From Burkholderiales bacterium (GTDB lineage Bacteria > Pseudomonadota > Gammaproteobacteria > Burkholderiales > Burkholderiaceae_C), in assembly GCA_025352345.1 (NCBI GenBank), contig JANXTP010000243.1:1-14039 (forward strand): a stretch of 14,039 nucleotides of DNA, read 5' to 3'. Positions 1 to 7,707 of this stretch are shown here, piece by piece. The notes beneath the pieces were generated by a model, which was given only the letters and a program-made list of their open reading frames with translations, ran no database searches and had not been told where the DNA came from. The translations under genes were made by a program, and so were the position numbers. Within the stretch, counting starts at the first letter, position 1. Each line of letters starts with the position of its first letter.

Positions 1-1
1 C

Positions 2-1489
2 GACAAGATGGGCGCCGAGCTGATGCGGGTGAAAGACCGTCACGACCGGGACTTCATCATCCAGCCGACCAGCGAAGAAGTGATCACTGACATCGCTCGC
101 CAGGAGCTGCGCAGCTACCGTGCGCTGCCGAAAAATTTTTACCACATCCAGACGAAATTCCGTGACGAACGCAGGCCGCGCTTTGGCGTGATGCGGGGTC
201 GCGAATTCACGATGAAGGACGCTTACTCCTTCGACCGCGATGTCGAGTCGGCCGGCAAGAGCTACGACGCGATGTATGCCGCCTATGCGCGCATCTTCGA
301 GCGGCTGGGCCTGAACTACCGCGCGGTGGCGGCCGACACCGGCGCCATCGGTGGCGATCGGTCGCATGAATTTCAAGTGATCGCCGACACTGGCGAGGAC
401 GCGCTGGCCTACTGCGCCACCTCCGGCTACGCGGCGAATGTCGAACTGGCCGAGGCGCTACCGCTGATCGACCAGCGTGGTGCACCGTCGCAGCCGATGG
501 CCAAGGCCTCGACGCCGCGCAAGGCGACCTGCGAGGACGTTGCCGCCTTGCTCGGCGTGCCGCTGTCGTCCACGGTGAAGTCGCTGGTGCTCGCCACCGA
601 CGAGCTGCGGCCGAACGACACGGGGACGAAAACGACGATCTGGCTGCTTCTGGTGCGTGGCGACCACAGCCTGAACGAAGTCAAGGCGGGCAAGCTGCCA
701 GGCTTGAAGGCGGGCCACCGCTTCGCCACAGCCGCCGAGATCACCGAACACTTCGGCTGCAAGCCTGGCTACCTCGGGCCGGTCGGCGTGAAAGGGCAGG
801 TCAAGGTCATCGCCGATCGCACGGTGGCGGTGATGAGTGACTTCATCTGTGGCGCCAACGAGGAAGATTTCCACCTGATCGGTGTCAACTGGGGCCGAGA
901 TCTGCCCGAGCCAGACGCTGTGGCCGACCTGCGCAATGTCGTTGCCGGCGACCCGTCGCCGGACGGGCGGGGCGTGCTGTCGATCCAGCGCGGCATCGAG
1001 GTCGGCCATGTGTTCTTCCTTGGCACCAGGTACAGCGAGGCGATGAAGGCGACCTACCTCGATGAAACCGGCAAACCCAAGTTGATGGAAATGGGCTGTT
1101 ACGGCATCGGTGTCACCCGCATTCTTGGCGCTGCCGTCGAGCAGCGCCACGACGAACGCGGAATGATCTGGCCGGCCGCCATCGCGCCGTTTTCGGTGGT
1201 GATCTGCCCGGTGGGCTACGAACGGTTCCCCGAGGTGAAGGCGGCAGCGGACGGTTTGTACGCGGCGCTGATGCAGACGGGCATCGACGTCATACTCGAC
1301 GATCGTGGCGAGCGTCCGGGTGCGATGTTTGCCGACTGGGAACTGATCGGCGTGCCGCACCGGGTGGCGATTGGCGAGCGCAGCTTGAAGGAAGGCAATG
1401 TCGAGTACCAGGGGCGGCAAGACGCGCAGTCCACCGCCGTGCCCGTCGATGAAGTGCTCGCTGTGCTGAAAGGCAGGCTGTCGTCATGA
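2..1489 (+). CDS. proS: Prolyl-tRNA synthetase, 5' end missing
   Basis: Class II aminoacyl-tRNA synthetase that charges tRNA-Pro with proline in the cytosol. The reading frame is open from the window edge, so roughly the first 80-90 residues of a protein of about 580 lie outside. Motif 2 is visible in the stretch FRDERRPRFGVMRGREF followed by TMKDAYSFD. A long insertion starting near GAPSQPMAKASTPRKAT and running through RGDHSLNEVKAGKLPG is the YbaK-like editing domain of bacterial-type ProRS, which clears Ala-tRNA-Pro. Motif 3 is MEMGCYGIGVTRILGA, followed by IWPAAIAPFSVVI and a C-terminal anticodon-binding domain. The TGA overlaps the ATG of the next gene (ATGA), so the two are probably translationally coupled. 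No damage is seen in the visible part. Confidence 0.97.
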   Translation, partial: DKMGAELMRVKDRHDRDFIIQPTSEEVITDIARQELRSYRALPKNFYHIQTKFRDERRPRFGVMRGREFTMKDAYSFDRDVESAGKSYDAMYAAYARIFERLGLNYRAVAADTGAIGGDRSHEFQVIADTGEDALAYCATSGYAANVELAEALPLIDQRGAPSQPMAKASTPRKATCEDVAALLGVPLSSTVKSLVLATDELRPNDTGTKTTIWLLLVRGDHSLNEVKAGKLPGLKAGHRFATAAEITEHFGCKPGYLGPVGVKGQVKVIADRTVAVMSDFICGANEEDFHLIGVNWGRDLPEPDAVADLRNVVAGDPSPDGRGVLSIQRGIEVGHVFFLGTRYSEAMKATYLDETGKPKLMEMGCYGIGVTRILGAAVEQRHDERGMIWPAAIAPFSVVICPVGYERFPEVKAAADGLYAALMQTGIDVILDDRGERPGAMFADWELIGVPHRVAIGERSLKEGNVEYQGRQDAQSTAVPVDEVLAVLKGRLSS

Positions 1490-2100
1490 CGCTGGTGCGC
1501 CGCCATGTCCTGCTCGCGGGTCTGGCTTGCGCCGTCCCGTGGCCTGCAGCGCATGCCGGTGGTCAGGTCGAGGAGCCATTGGCCGATGCGGTGCGCTCGG
1601 CCTTGTCCGCCGCGGTGCGCGATGCCGCGCCGCCCACGCCGTCGTTCGAGACCACGGAACAACGGCTCGCCTACCTGCGCTGGCTAGGGGCGGCGAGCGA
1701 TCGCCTGAAGGTACGCACGCCACATTACGACGCCCGCATCGAATTCCTGCGCACGGTCTGGTACGAAAGCAAGCGCAAGGGGCTGGATCCATCGCTGGTG
1801 CTGGGGCTGATCCAGGTTGAAAGCGGTTTTCGCAAGTACGCGGTCAGCCCCGTCGGTGCGCGCGGCTACATGCAGGTGATGCCGTTCTGGGCACGCCTGA
1901 TTGGTGACGGCGACGTCAGCCGGCTGTTCCACATGCAGACCAACCTGCGCTTCGGCTGCGTGATCCTGCGGCACTACCTCAACACCGAACGCGGCGATCA
2001 GTTCATGGCGCTGGGCCGCTACAACGGCAGCCGCGGCCGGGCCGAGTACCCCAACATGGTGTTAGGTGCCCGCAGGCAGTGGGATGTGCGCTTGGCCTGA
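1486..2100 (+). CDS. Exported lytic transglycosylase (SLT domain)
   Basis: A 204-aa protein with an N-terminal signal peptide (Arg-Arg, then a hydrophobic core, ending near AAHA at about residue 24), so it should act in the periplasm. The C-terminal half is an SLT/goose-lysozyme-like domain: LVLGLIQVESGF contains the expected catalytic Glu at about residue 112, followed by SPVGARGYMQVMPFW and the ALGRYNGSRG motif. Such enzymes cleave the MurNAc-GlcNAc bond of peptidoglycan to give 1,6-anhydroMurNAc ends. The start overlaps the proS stop by ATGA, which fixes the start and suggests coupled translation. The family assignment is firm. Which named Mlt/Slt subfamily it belongs to, and whether it serves general turnover or a specific machine, cannot be told from sequence. 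Confidence 0.9.
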   Translation: MTLVRRHVLLAGLACAVPWPAAHAGGQVEEPLADAVRSALSAAVRDAAPPTPSFETTEQRLAYLRWLGAASDRLKVRTPHYDARIEFLRTVWYESKRKGLDPSLVLGLIQVESGFRKYAVSPVGARGYMQVMPFWARLIGDGDVSRLFHMQTNLRFGCVILRHYLNTERGDQFMALGRYNGSRGRAEYPNMVLGARRQWDVRLA

Positions 2101-2113
2101 TCAAGGCTTGATC
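2099..2113. terminator. Short palindrome between convergent genes
   Basis: GATCAAG-G-CTTGATC forms a near-perfect 7-bp inverted repeat in the 21-nt gap between the convergent transglycosylase and ubiX genes. Its position suggests a two-way transcription end. There is no T-tract on either strand and the loop would be tiny unless the inner pairs open, so a terminator role is only an inference. Confidence 0.25.
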
Positions 2114-2121
2114 CGCCCTGA

Positions 2122-2703
2122 CTACAGGCCCGCCCAGGCCCGCGGTGCAGCGGCATCGATGCCGATCAAGGCCAGCACGCGCTCGACGGTGTCGTCGACC
2201 AGTTCGTCGACGCTTTGGGGCTTCAGGTAGAAGGCCGGCAGCGGCGGGAAGATGATGCCGCCCATCTCCGTCACCGCCGTCATGTTGCGCAGGTGTGCCA
2301 GGTTGAACGGGGTTTCGCGCACCATCAGCACCAGCCGCCGCCGTTCTTTCAGCGTGACATCGGCTGCACGGGTCAACAGGTTGTCTGACAAGCCATGGGC
2401 CACGGCCGCCAGCGTCTTCATCGAGCAGGGCGTGACGATCATCGCCTGGGTGGCGAACGACCCGCTGGCGATCGCTGCGCCGACATCGGCGGGGCTGTAG
2501 GCCACATCGGCCAGACGCTCCAATGCCTTGCGGTCCAACCCTACCTCGTGGTGAACGTTCAATACGCCAGCAGGCGTCACGATCAGATGGGTCTCACAGC
2601 CCAAGTCGCGGCAGCGCTCAAGCAAACGCACCGCGTAAATCGCGCCGGTGGCGCCGGAGACACCGATCACCAACCGAGGCCGCTGACCCGCGGTCGCGAT
2701 CAT
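2122..2703 (-). CDS. ubiX: UbiX-type flavin prenyltransferase
   Basis: A 193-aa protein that makes prenylated FMN from FMN and dimethylallyl phosphate, the cofactor of the UbiD decarboxylase in ubiquinone synthesis. Visible family motifs are the N-terminal flavin-binding LVIGVSGATGA (residues 11-21), the TPCSMKTLAAVAHG block (residues 91-104) and LVLMVRETPFNLAHLRNM (residues 124-141). Length is typical. I chose the ATG at 2703; a TTG two codons upstream (2709) is also open, but neither has a strong ribosome binding site. It lies 32 nt downstream of grxD on the same strand and is probably co-transcribed with it. No ubiD is seen in the window. Confidence 0.93.
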   Translation of the reverse strand: MIATAGQRPRLVIGVSGATGAIYAVRLLERCRDLGCETHLIVTPAGVLNVHHEVGLDRKALERLADVAYSPADVGAAIASGSFATQAMIVTPCSMKTLAAVAHGLSDNLLTRAADVTLKERRRLVLMVRETPFNLAHLRNMTAVTEMGGIIFPPLPAFYLKPQSVDELVDDTVERVLALIGIDAAAPRAWAGL

Positions 2704-2735
2704 GGGCAAAGCGCTGTGCGCTGGGCGGCCCGTGC

Positions 2736-3047
2736 TCAGCCCTTCAACAACGGTGCGAGTTCGCCCGCTTCGAACATCTCGGCCATGATGTCCGAGCCAC
2801 CGACGAATTCGCCCTTGACGTACAGCTGTGGAATCGTCGGCCAGTTGGCATAGCCCTTGATGCCCTGGCGAATCTCTTCGTCTTCAAGCACGTTGACGGT
2901 GGTCACGCCGGTGGCGCCGCACGCCTTCAGGATTTGGATCGCACGCCCCGAGAAGCCGCACATCGGGAATTGAGCCGTTCCCTTCATGAACAGGACCACG
3001 TCGTGTCCCTTGACGAGGTCGTCGATTCGTTGGTTGACGTCGCTCAC
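2736..3047 (-). CDS. grxD: Monothiol glutaredoxin, Grx4 type
   Basis: A 103-aa single-domain monothiol glutaredoxin with the CGFS active site (residues 30-33), the upstream VVLFMKGTAQFPM, and the glutathione-binding WPTIPQLYV and GGSDI segments. Proteins of this group bind a bridging [2Fe-2S] cluster with glutathione and hand clusters to apoproteins, often with BolA partners. The start is set at a GTG (3047) preceded by GAGGAG at a 7-nt spacing, which gives the usual N-terminus MSDVNQRIDD; a TTG 7 codons upstream (3068) lies before that binding site and is unlikely. Just upstream sits the short palindrome ACAAATTTTGT (3065-3075), possibly an operator. grxD precedes ubiX in the leftward block. 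Confidence 0.95.
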   Translation of the reverse strand: MSDVNQRIDDLVKGHDVVLFMKGTAQFPMCGFSGRAIQILKACGATGVTTVNVLEDEEIRQGIKGYANWPTIPQLYVKGEFVGGSDIMAEMFEAGELAPLLKG

Positions 3048-3054
3048 GGTGCTG

Positions 3055-3060
3055 CTCCTC
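3055..3060 (-). promoter_or_regulatory. Ribosome binding site of grxD
   Basis: On the minus strand the sequence reads GAGGAG, 7 nt before a GTG. This strong Shine-Dalgarno match is what decides the GTG start of grxD over the TTG upstream. Confidence 0.8.
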
Positions 3061-3136
3061 GAAGACAAATTTTGTAGCTAGCGAGATTACACGAGAACGC
3101 GTACCTGTTGCCCGAGCCCAGGCGTTCGCATCGCCC

Positions 3137-3778
3137 TCAGAACGAGTAAGACACCCCAATCTGGATCAGCGGCGACAGCCGCAGATCGCGCAAGAGATCG
3201 TCGATGCCCTGGGCCGACAGCGCGCTGCCGAACTTCACTGCCGACTGCGGGCGGAGGGCCATCAGTCCGAAATCGGCGCGGAAGCCCCAGCCCGTGCGGA
3301 GGGGCAGATCGGTGTAACCCAGTCCCAGGTAGGGCACAGGGACGACGTCGTTGTTCGGGTCCGACCACCCGCTGGCGAGGGCATGGCCTGTCAGGCCTGG
3401 TGCCGATGTTCCGTAAGCGCTCCCGCGGCGAGACGATCCGGTGGCCCATGCGCTGCGCTGCGTGACCACGAGCCCGCCGGTGGCGCGCAAGCCGCCAGCA
3501 GCTGCCGAGGTCAGTTCAGCTGGGGCACCCCTGTCGAAGTAGTAGTCGCGCAGCATAGCGAGTCCGCGCAGCGAGCTTCGGGTGGTGTCGGTGGCCAGGT
3601 TGTAGGGGTCGCCGTGGCGGCGCCCGCCGATTCGCTGGCTCAGCTCGATGCGGGACTGCCAGCGGCCGTGGAACCAGCTGGAGTCGTTGGGCTGCAGACC
3701 CGTGCCGTCGGCCGACCAGGCGGGACCGCTTGTGCCCATCAAGGCTGCGATGACGAGGTGACCGTATCGGATGCGCAT
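3137..3778 (-). CDS. Hypothetical protein, probable outer-membrane beta-barrel
   Basis: A 213-aa protein I do not recognise by name. It has a signal peptide (MRIRYGHLVIAALMGTSGPAWS, with probable cleavage after AWS near residue 22), so it is exported. The mature part is Gly, Ser and aromatic rich and ends in LSPLIQIGVSYSF; a C-terminal Phe with alternating hydrophobic residues is the usual outer-membrane barrel signal read by the BAM complex. Stretches such as VPYLGLGYTD and GWGFRADFGLMAL look like transmembrane beta-strands. The ATG has GGGAG upstream at about 7 nt. It sits between prmC and grxD with about 170 nt of gene-free DNA before it and 89 nt after it, looser spacing than the core genes, so it may have its own promoter. 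Function unknown. Confidence 0.8.
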   Translation of the reverse strand: MRIRYGHLVIAALMGTSGPAWSADGTGLQPNDSSWFHGRWQSRIELSQRIGGRRHGDPYNLATDTTRSSLRGLAMLRDYYFDRGAPAELTSAAAGGLRATGGLVVTQRSAWATGSSRRGSAYGTSAPGLTGHALASGWSDPNNDVVPVPYLGLGYTDLPLRTGWGFRADFGLMALRPQSAVKFGSALSAQGIDDLLRDLRLSPLIQIGVSYSF

Positions 3779-3947
3779 GACCGTGCTCCCAAAGTCGACA
3801 AATTGGAAAGCCTCGGTTGCATCCTACGACTTGCGCGGCCCCTGTGCGGGCCACTGTTGCGCAATTCCTCACGGGTCGTGCGTTGGTCCACCAACGTGCC
3901 GTTGGTTGTTGTGTCTTCGCGACGTCGGCCTCAGCGCCAGGCCTGTT

Positions 3948-4814
3948 TCAACAGCAGCGACCACCAGTGCAGCGCTCCAGCCCCGCCAGGTCGCATCGTG
4001 TCGCCACCTCGCTGAAGCCCGCCTGCTGCAGACGCAAACGCACCGCGGCGCCTTGGTCGTGACCATGCTCCAGCAGCAGCCAGCCGCCCGGGTGCAGCGA
4101 GGCGGGCGCGCCATCGATCAGACGATGCAGGTCTGCGAGTCCTTGGTCATCGGCGACCAGCGCGCTGCGCGGCTCGTGATGCAGCGCGGCGAGGTGCGCG
4201 TCACCAGGGGCGACATACGGCGGGTTCGACACCGCCAAGTGAAAGCGTTGTCTCGCCACGGCCGACCACCAATCGCCTGAGGCCAGCGTGATGGGCAGGC
4301 CGAGCGCGCAGGCGTTGCGGCGCGTGATCTCCAGCGCGGCTGCGCTCGCATCGACTGCGGTCACGGTGGCGGCTGGGCACCGGTGTCGGATCGCCAGCGC
4401 GATGGCGCCACTGCCGCAGCCCAGGTCGACAACGCTCGGCGTGCGCGTCGACGCGAAGCCAGCGGCCAGCACCTGCAGCCCCCAATCGATCAGCAATTCG
4501 GTTTCCGGCCGCGGGATCAGCACCTGCGGCCCGACCTGCAGCACCAGCCCGCAGAACTCAATCTGCCCCAACAGGTAGGCCAGCGGCTCGCCAGTGCGGC
4601 GTCGTTGCAGCCACTGCGTGTACTGGCTCGCTTGCACGTCGCTCAACACCGCGTCGTCATGGGCGATCAGCCAGCTGCGTGGCTGCTGCAGCAGATGGGT
4701 CAGCATCAGCTGAGCATCCAGTCGGCCCACGCCCGAGGCGCGAGCCGCGGTCAGCGCGTGCGCGAGGGTGGTGCCCGCACCCACAGAAACCACAGGCGCT
4801 TGTGGGGCAGTCAC
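3948..4814 (-). CDS. prmC: Release factor glutamine methyltransferase
   Basis: A 288-aa SAM-dependent methyltransferase that methylates the Gln of the GGQ motif in release factors RF1 and RF2. Residues 1-90 form the N-terminal helical substrate-binding domain, with the conserved YLLGQIEF and PRPETELLID (101-110). The Rossmann domain carries the SAM motif VVDLGCGSGAIALAI (128-142) and the catalytic NPPY (197-200, within AVSNPPYVAP), which holds the target glutamine. It starts with GTG at 4814, overlapping the TGA of prfA as GTGA, so the enzyme is translationally coupled to its substrate RF1. Length is normal and no defect is seen. Confidence 0.95.
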   Translation of the reverse strand: MTAPQAPVVSVGAGTTLAHALTAARASGVGRLDAQLMLTHLLQQPRSWLIAHDDAVLSDVQASQYTQWLQRRRTGEPLAYLLGQIEFCGLVLQVGPQVLIPRPETELLIDWGLQVLAAGFASTRTPSVVDLGCGSGAIALAIRHRCPAATVTAVDASAAALEITRRNACALGLPITLASGDWWSAVARQRFHLAVSNPPYVAPGDAHLAALHHEPRSALVADDQGLADLHRLIDGAPASLHPGGWLLLEHGHDQGAAVRLRLQQAGFSEVATRCDLAGLERCTGGRCC

Positions 4815-5908
4815 ACGCCGCCGCTTTCCAGCAAGGCCAACTGCTCCGCGGCACTGGCGGCCTGCAAGGCCAGGATGACCTCGTCGAGGTCACCATCGAT
4901 GATGGCCTGCAGCTTGTACAGCGTCAGATTGATGCGGTGGTCGGTCAGCCGCCCCTGCGGGAAGTTGTAGGTGCGGATGCGGTCGCTGCGGTCACCGCTG
5001 CCGATCAGGCCTTTTCGGGTGGCGGCGTCCTTCTCGGCGCGTTCATGGCGGTCCTTGTCGCGCAGGCGCACGGCCAGCACCGCCATCGCCTTCGCCTTGT
5101 TGCGGTGCTGTGATCGGTCGTCCTGGCACTCGGCCACCAGCCCGGTCGGCAGGTGGGTGATGCGGATCGCGCTGTCGGTCTTGTTGACATGCTGACCACC
5201 AGCGCCGCTGGCGCGGAAGGTGTCAATGCGCAGGTCGGCCGGGTTGAGCTGTATTTCCTCGGCCTCGTCAGGCTCGGGCAGCACCGCCACCGTGCAGGCA
5301 CTGGTGTGGATGCGGCCCTGCGTTTCGGTGACCGGCACACGCTGCACCCGGTGGCCGCCGGACTCGAACTTCAGGTTGGCATACACGCTGTCGCCCTCGA
5401 TGCGGATCACCACCTCCTTGTAGCCACCGAGGTCGGACACGCTTTCCGACATCACCTCGGTGCGCCAGCCCTGGCGCTCGGCGTGGCGCAGGTACATGCG
5501 GGCGATGTCAGCGGCGAACAGTGCCGACTCATCGCCGCCGGTCCCCGCGCGGATTTCGACGAAGGCGTTGCGCGTGTCGTCGGGGTCACGCGGCAGCAGC
5601 GCGGTCTGCAAAGCCTGGTGCAGGCGATCGATCTCGGCCGTGGCGGTGGCGAGTTCTTCCCGCGCGAACCCGGCCATTTCGGGGTCGTCCCCGGCGCGCT
5701 CGAGGATGGCTTGCGCGGCCACCGCATCATGTTCGCGGGCCTCGTAGCGGCGAAACAGATCGACCACACCACCGACCTCGGCGTACTCGCGGTTCACCGC
5801 CCGAAAGCGGTTCATGTCGTTCGACAGCGCCGGGTCGTTCAGCGTGGCCTGCAACTCACTGAGTCGCAAGGCCAGGCGTTCGAGCTGTTGCCGAAGGGAG
5901 GCTTTCAT
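4811..5908 (-). CDS. prfA: Peptide chain release factor 1
   Basis: A 365-aa class I release factor that reads UAA and UAG stop codons and triggers peptide release. The PxT anticodon-like tripeptide is seen as PVT (residues 192-194 within RVPVTETQGRIHTS), which marks RF1 rather than RF2 (SPF). The catalytic GGQ is at 237-239 in GAGGQHVNKTDSAIR, followed by CQDDRSQHRNKAKAM. I chose the ATG at 5908, giving MKASLRQQLE; the frame is open 18 codons further upstream but those residues do not look like RF1. It follows hemA after 96 nt and overlaps prmC by 4 nt, the familiar hemA-prfA-prmC order. Confidence 0.96.
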   Translation of the reverse strand: MKASLRQQLERLALRLSELQATLNDPALSNDMNRFRAVNREYAEVGGVVDLFRRYEAREHDAVAAQAILERAGDDPEMAGFAREELATATAEIDRLHQALQTALLPRDPDDTRNAFVEIRAGTGGDESALFAADIARMYLRHAERQGWRTEVMSESVSDLGGYKEVVIRIEGDSVYANLKFESGGHRVQRVPVTETQGRIHTSACTVAVLPEPDEAEEIQLNPADLRIDTFRASGAGGQHVNKTDSAIRITHLPTGLVAECQDDRSQHRNKAKAMAVLAVRLRDKDRHERAEKDAATRKGLIGSGDRSDRIRTYNFPQGRLTDHRINLTLYKLQAIIDGDLDEVILALQAASAAEQLALLESGGV

Positions 5909-6004
5909 CAGGAGTCCGGGCTGATGCCGAATGGCAGCGATCGCGGGTGCTGCATCCCGCACGGGGACACGGGCTGCGCGTCGCTCGATGCGGCGAGGTG
6001 CAGG

Positions 6005-7324
6005 CTACAGAAACGGGTCGGCGTCGCGGCCAGGCGCGGATGCCGTCGGCTCGACTTTGCTGGCCGACGGCCCGTTGCGCAGGAACAGCCGGGACACCGT
6101 GTGCGTCAACTCGGCGCGGTGCTCGCTGGCGGTGGCGTTCAGTTCGACCATCGCGCCATGCAGCATTTTCTGCGTGAGCCCGCGCGACATCGATTCGAGC
6201 ACCGCGTCGATGTTCTCGCCCTTGGCGATCAACTTGCGGGCGCGGGCGATCTCGCTGGCACGCCATTCGTCAGCCTGCGCATTCAGGGCCTGGATCAGCG
6301 GCACCGTGCCGCGCTGGCCCAGCCAGTTGACGAAGCCCTGCACGCCTGTCTCGATGATGGCTTCGGCCTGCTGGACTGCCGCCTGACGCTTCTCGCCAGC
6401 GATCTGCACCAGCGACGACAGGTCGTCGACGGTGTACAGATACACATCGGACAGGCGGCTGACTTCGGGCTCGATGTCGCGCGGCACCGCCAGATCGACC
6501 ATGAAGATTGGCCGGCGCTTTCGAGCCTTCAGTGCGCGCTCGACGGCCCCCAAGCCGATGATCGGCAGCGTGCTGGCGGTGCATGAAATCACCACGTCGA
6601 ATTCGCCCAGGCGCTGCGGCAGATCGGCCAGCGGCACCACTTCAGCGTTGAATTTGCTGGCGAGCTTTTCACCGCGCTCGCGGGTGCGGTTGGCCAGCGC
6701 CATAGAGCGCGGCTTCTTCGCGGCGAAATGGGTGGCGACCAGTTCGATCATCTCGCCCGCGCCAACGAACAGCACCTTCAGCTCGCTCATGTCCTCGAAG
6801 AGCTGCGATGCGAGCCGCACCGACGCGGCCGCCATGCTGATCGAATGCGAGCCGATCTCGGTCGAGGTGCGCACTTCCTTGGCGACCGCGAACGAGCGCT
6901 GGAACATCTGGTGCAAGGTGGTGCCCAGCGTGCCCGCGGTGTCGGCTTCGCGCACCGCCTGCTTCATCTGGCCCAAGATCTGCGGTTCGCCCAGTACCAT
7001 CGAATCGAGCCCGCTGGCAACGCGGAAAGCGTGGCGTGCCGCCGCCTCGTTTTCCAGCACGTAGGCATGCTCGCGCAGCGCAGCGCCCGACATGCCACCG
7101 ATTTCGGCCAACCAGTCGAAGGCCGGTGCGACCAGACCCGCATCGGCGCCGACATACAGTTCGGTGCGGTTGCAGGTCGACACCAACGCGGCCTCGGGCG
7201 AGCGCAGCAGCTTCTGGCGGAAAGCGCGCAGCGTGGGCGCCAACTGTTCGGCCGAAAATGCGAATCGGCCGCGCAGGTCGAGCGGCGCGGTGGCGTGGTT
7301 CAGTCCGAGGGTGAAGACGCTCAT
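6005..7324 (-). CDS. hemA: Glutamyl-tRNA reductase
   Basis: A 439-aa NADPH-dependent enzyme that reduces glutamyl-tRNA to glutamate-1-semialdehyde, the first committed step of C5 tetrapyrrole synthesis. The catalytic Cys is at about residue 51 in STCNRTELYVGA. The GLNHATAPLDLR start, GEPQILGQMKQAVR (112 onward), the NADPH-binding VLFVGAGEMIELVATHF and a C-terminal helical dimerisation region are all present. The ATG at 7324 gives the usual MSVFTLGLNHATAP; 24 further codons upstream are open but not family-like. It is the first gene of the leftward block and diverges from a small membrane-protein gene across about 90 nt, where a promoter must lie. I could not pick a convincing -35/-10 pair there. 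Confidence 0.96.
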   Translation of the reverse strand: MSVFTLGLNHATAPLDLRGRFAFSAEQLAPTLRAFRQKLLRSPEAALVSTCNRTELYVGADAGLVAPAFDWLAEIGGMSGAALREHAYVLENEAAARHAFRVASGLDSMVLGEPQILGQMKQAVREADTAGTLGTTLHQMFQRSFAVAKEVRTSTEIGSHSISMAAASVRLASQLFEDMSELKVLFVGAGEMIELVATHFAAKKPRSMALANRTRERGEKLASKFNAEVVPLADLPQRLGEFDVVISCTASTLPIIGLGAVERALKARKRRPIFMVDLAVPRDIEPEVSRLSDVYLYTVDDLSSLVQIAGEKRQAAVQQAEAIIETGVQGFVNWLGQRGTVPLIQALNAQADEWRASEIARARKLIAKGENIDAVLESMSRGLTQKMLHGAMVELNATASEHRAELTHTVSRLFLRNGPSASKVEPTASAPGRDADPFL

Positions 7325-7416
7325 ATCTGTCAGGCAAAATTTACAGCAATTCGCAACCCAGGCCCAGCACGTAACACCCGAGGGGCTTCGGGGCATTGCC
7401 CAGACCCAACCGCATC

Positions 7417-7689
7417 ATGAGTTTCCTTGACCTTCTCTGGCATCTGCTCGACTTCGCGGCGCCTGCGCTGTTGCTGGGCGTGATCAGTGCCACGGCGGCG
7501 AAGTGCTTGTGGCGCGGCCCGCTGCGCACCACTCCCTGGCTCCAATTGGGCGGTGTGGCGGTAGCGGCCAGTCTGCTGGCCTGTATCGCCGGTCTGATCA
7601 TCACGGGCCGTGATGGCAAGATCGGCACCTATGCGGCCATGGTGCTGGCCTGCGCCGCCAGCCTGTGGTGGCGCACCCGCGGCCGTTGA
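7417..7689 (+). CDS. Small conserved-looking inner-membrane protein
   Basis: A 90-aa hydrophobic protein of unknown function. Three membrane segments can be read: about residues 8-30 (HLLDFAAPALLLGVISATAA), 43-65 (WLQLGGVAVAASLLACIAGLI) and 72-87 (GTYAAMVLACAASLWW), with a basic C-terminal end. The ATG at 7417 is preferred because it opens directly into the first hydrophobic segment; an ATG 7 codons upstream is possible. Neither has a strong ribosome binding site. It diverges from hemA and converges on miaB with an 18-nt gap. Reality is supported by its membrane-protein composition and by its filling the gap between two known genes, not by a recognised family. Confidence 0.7.
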   Translation: MSFLDLLWHLLDFAAPALLLGVISATAAKCLWRGPLRTTPWLQLGGVAVAASLLACIAGLIITGRDGKIGTYAAMVLACAASLWWRTRGR

Positions 7690-7707
7690 CAGGCTCATTA
7701 CCACGGC

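Noticed and set aside
458..1420. A 320-aa open frame on the minus strand inside proS
   Set aside because: Antisense to the well-supported proS; composition typical of GC-rich shadow frames (Arg, His, Ala, Gly rich) and no motif.
5153..6586. A 477-aa open frame on the plus strand across prfA and hemA
   Set aside because: It spans two firmly identified genes on the other strand and shows no domain; a shadow frame from high GC content.
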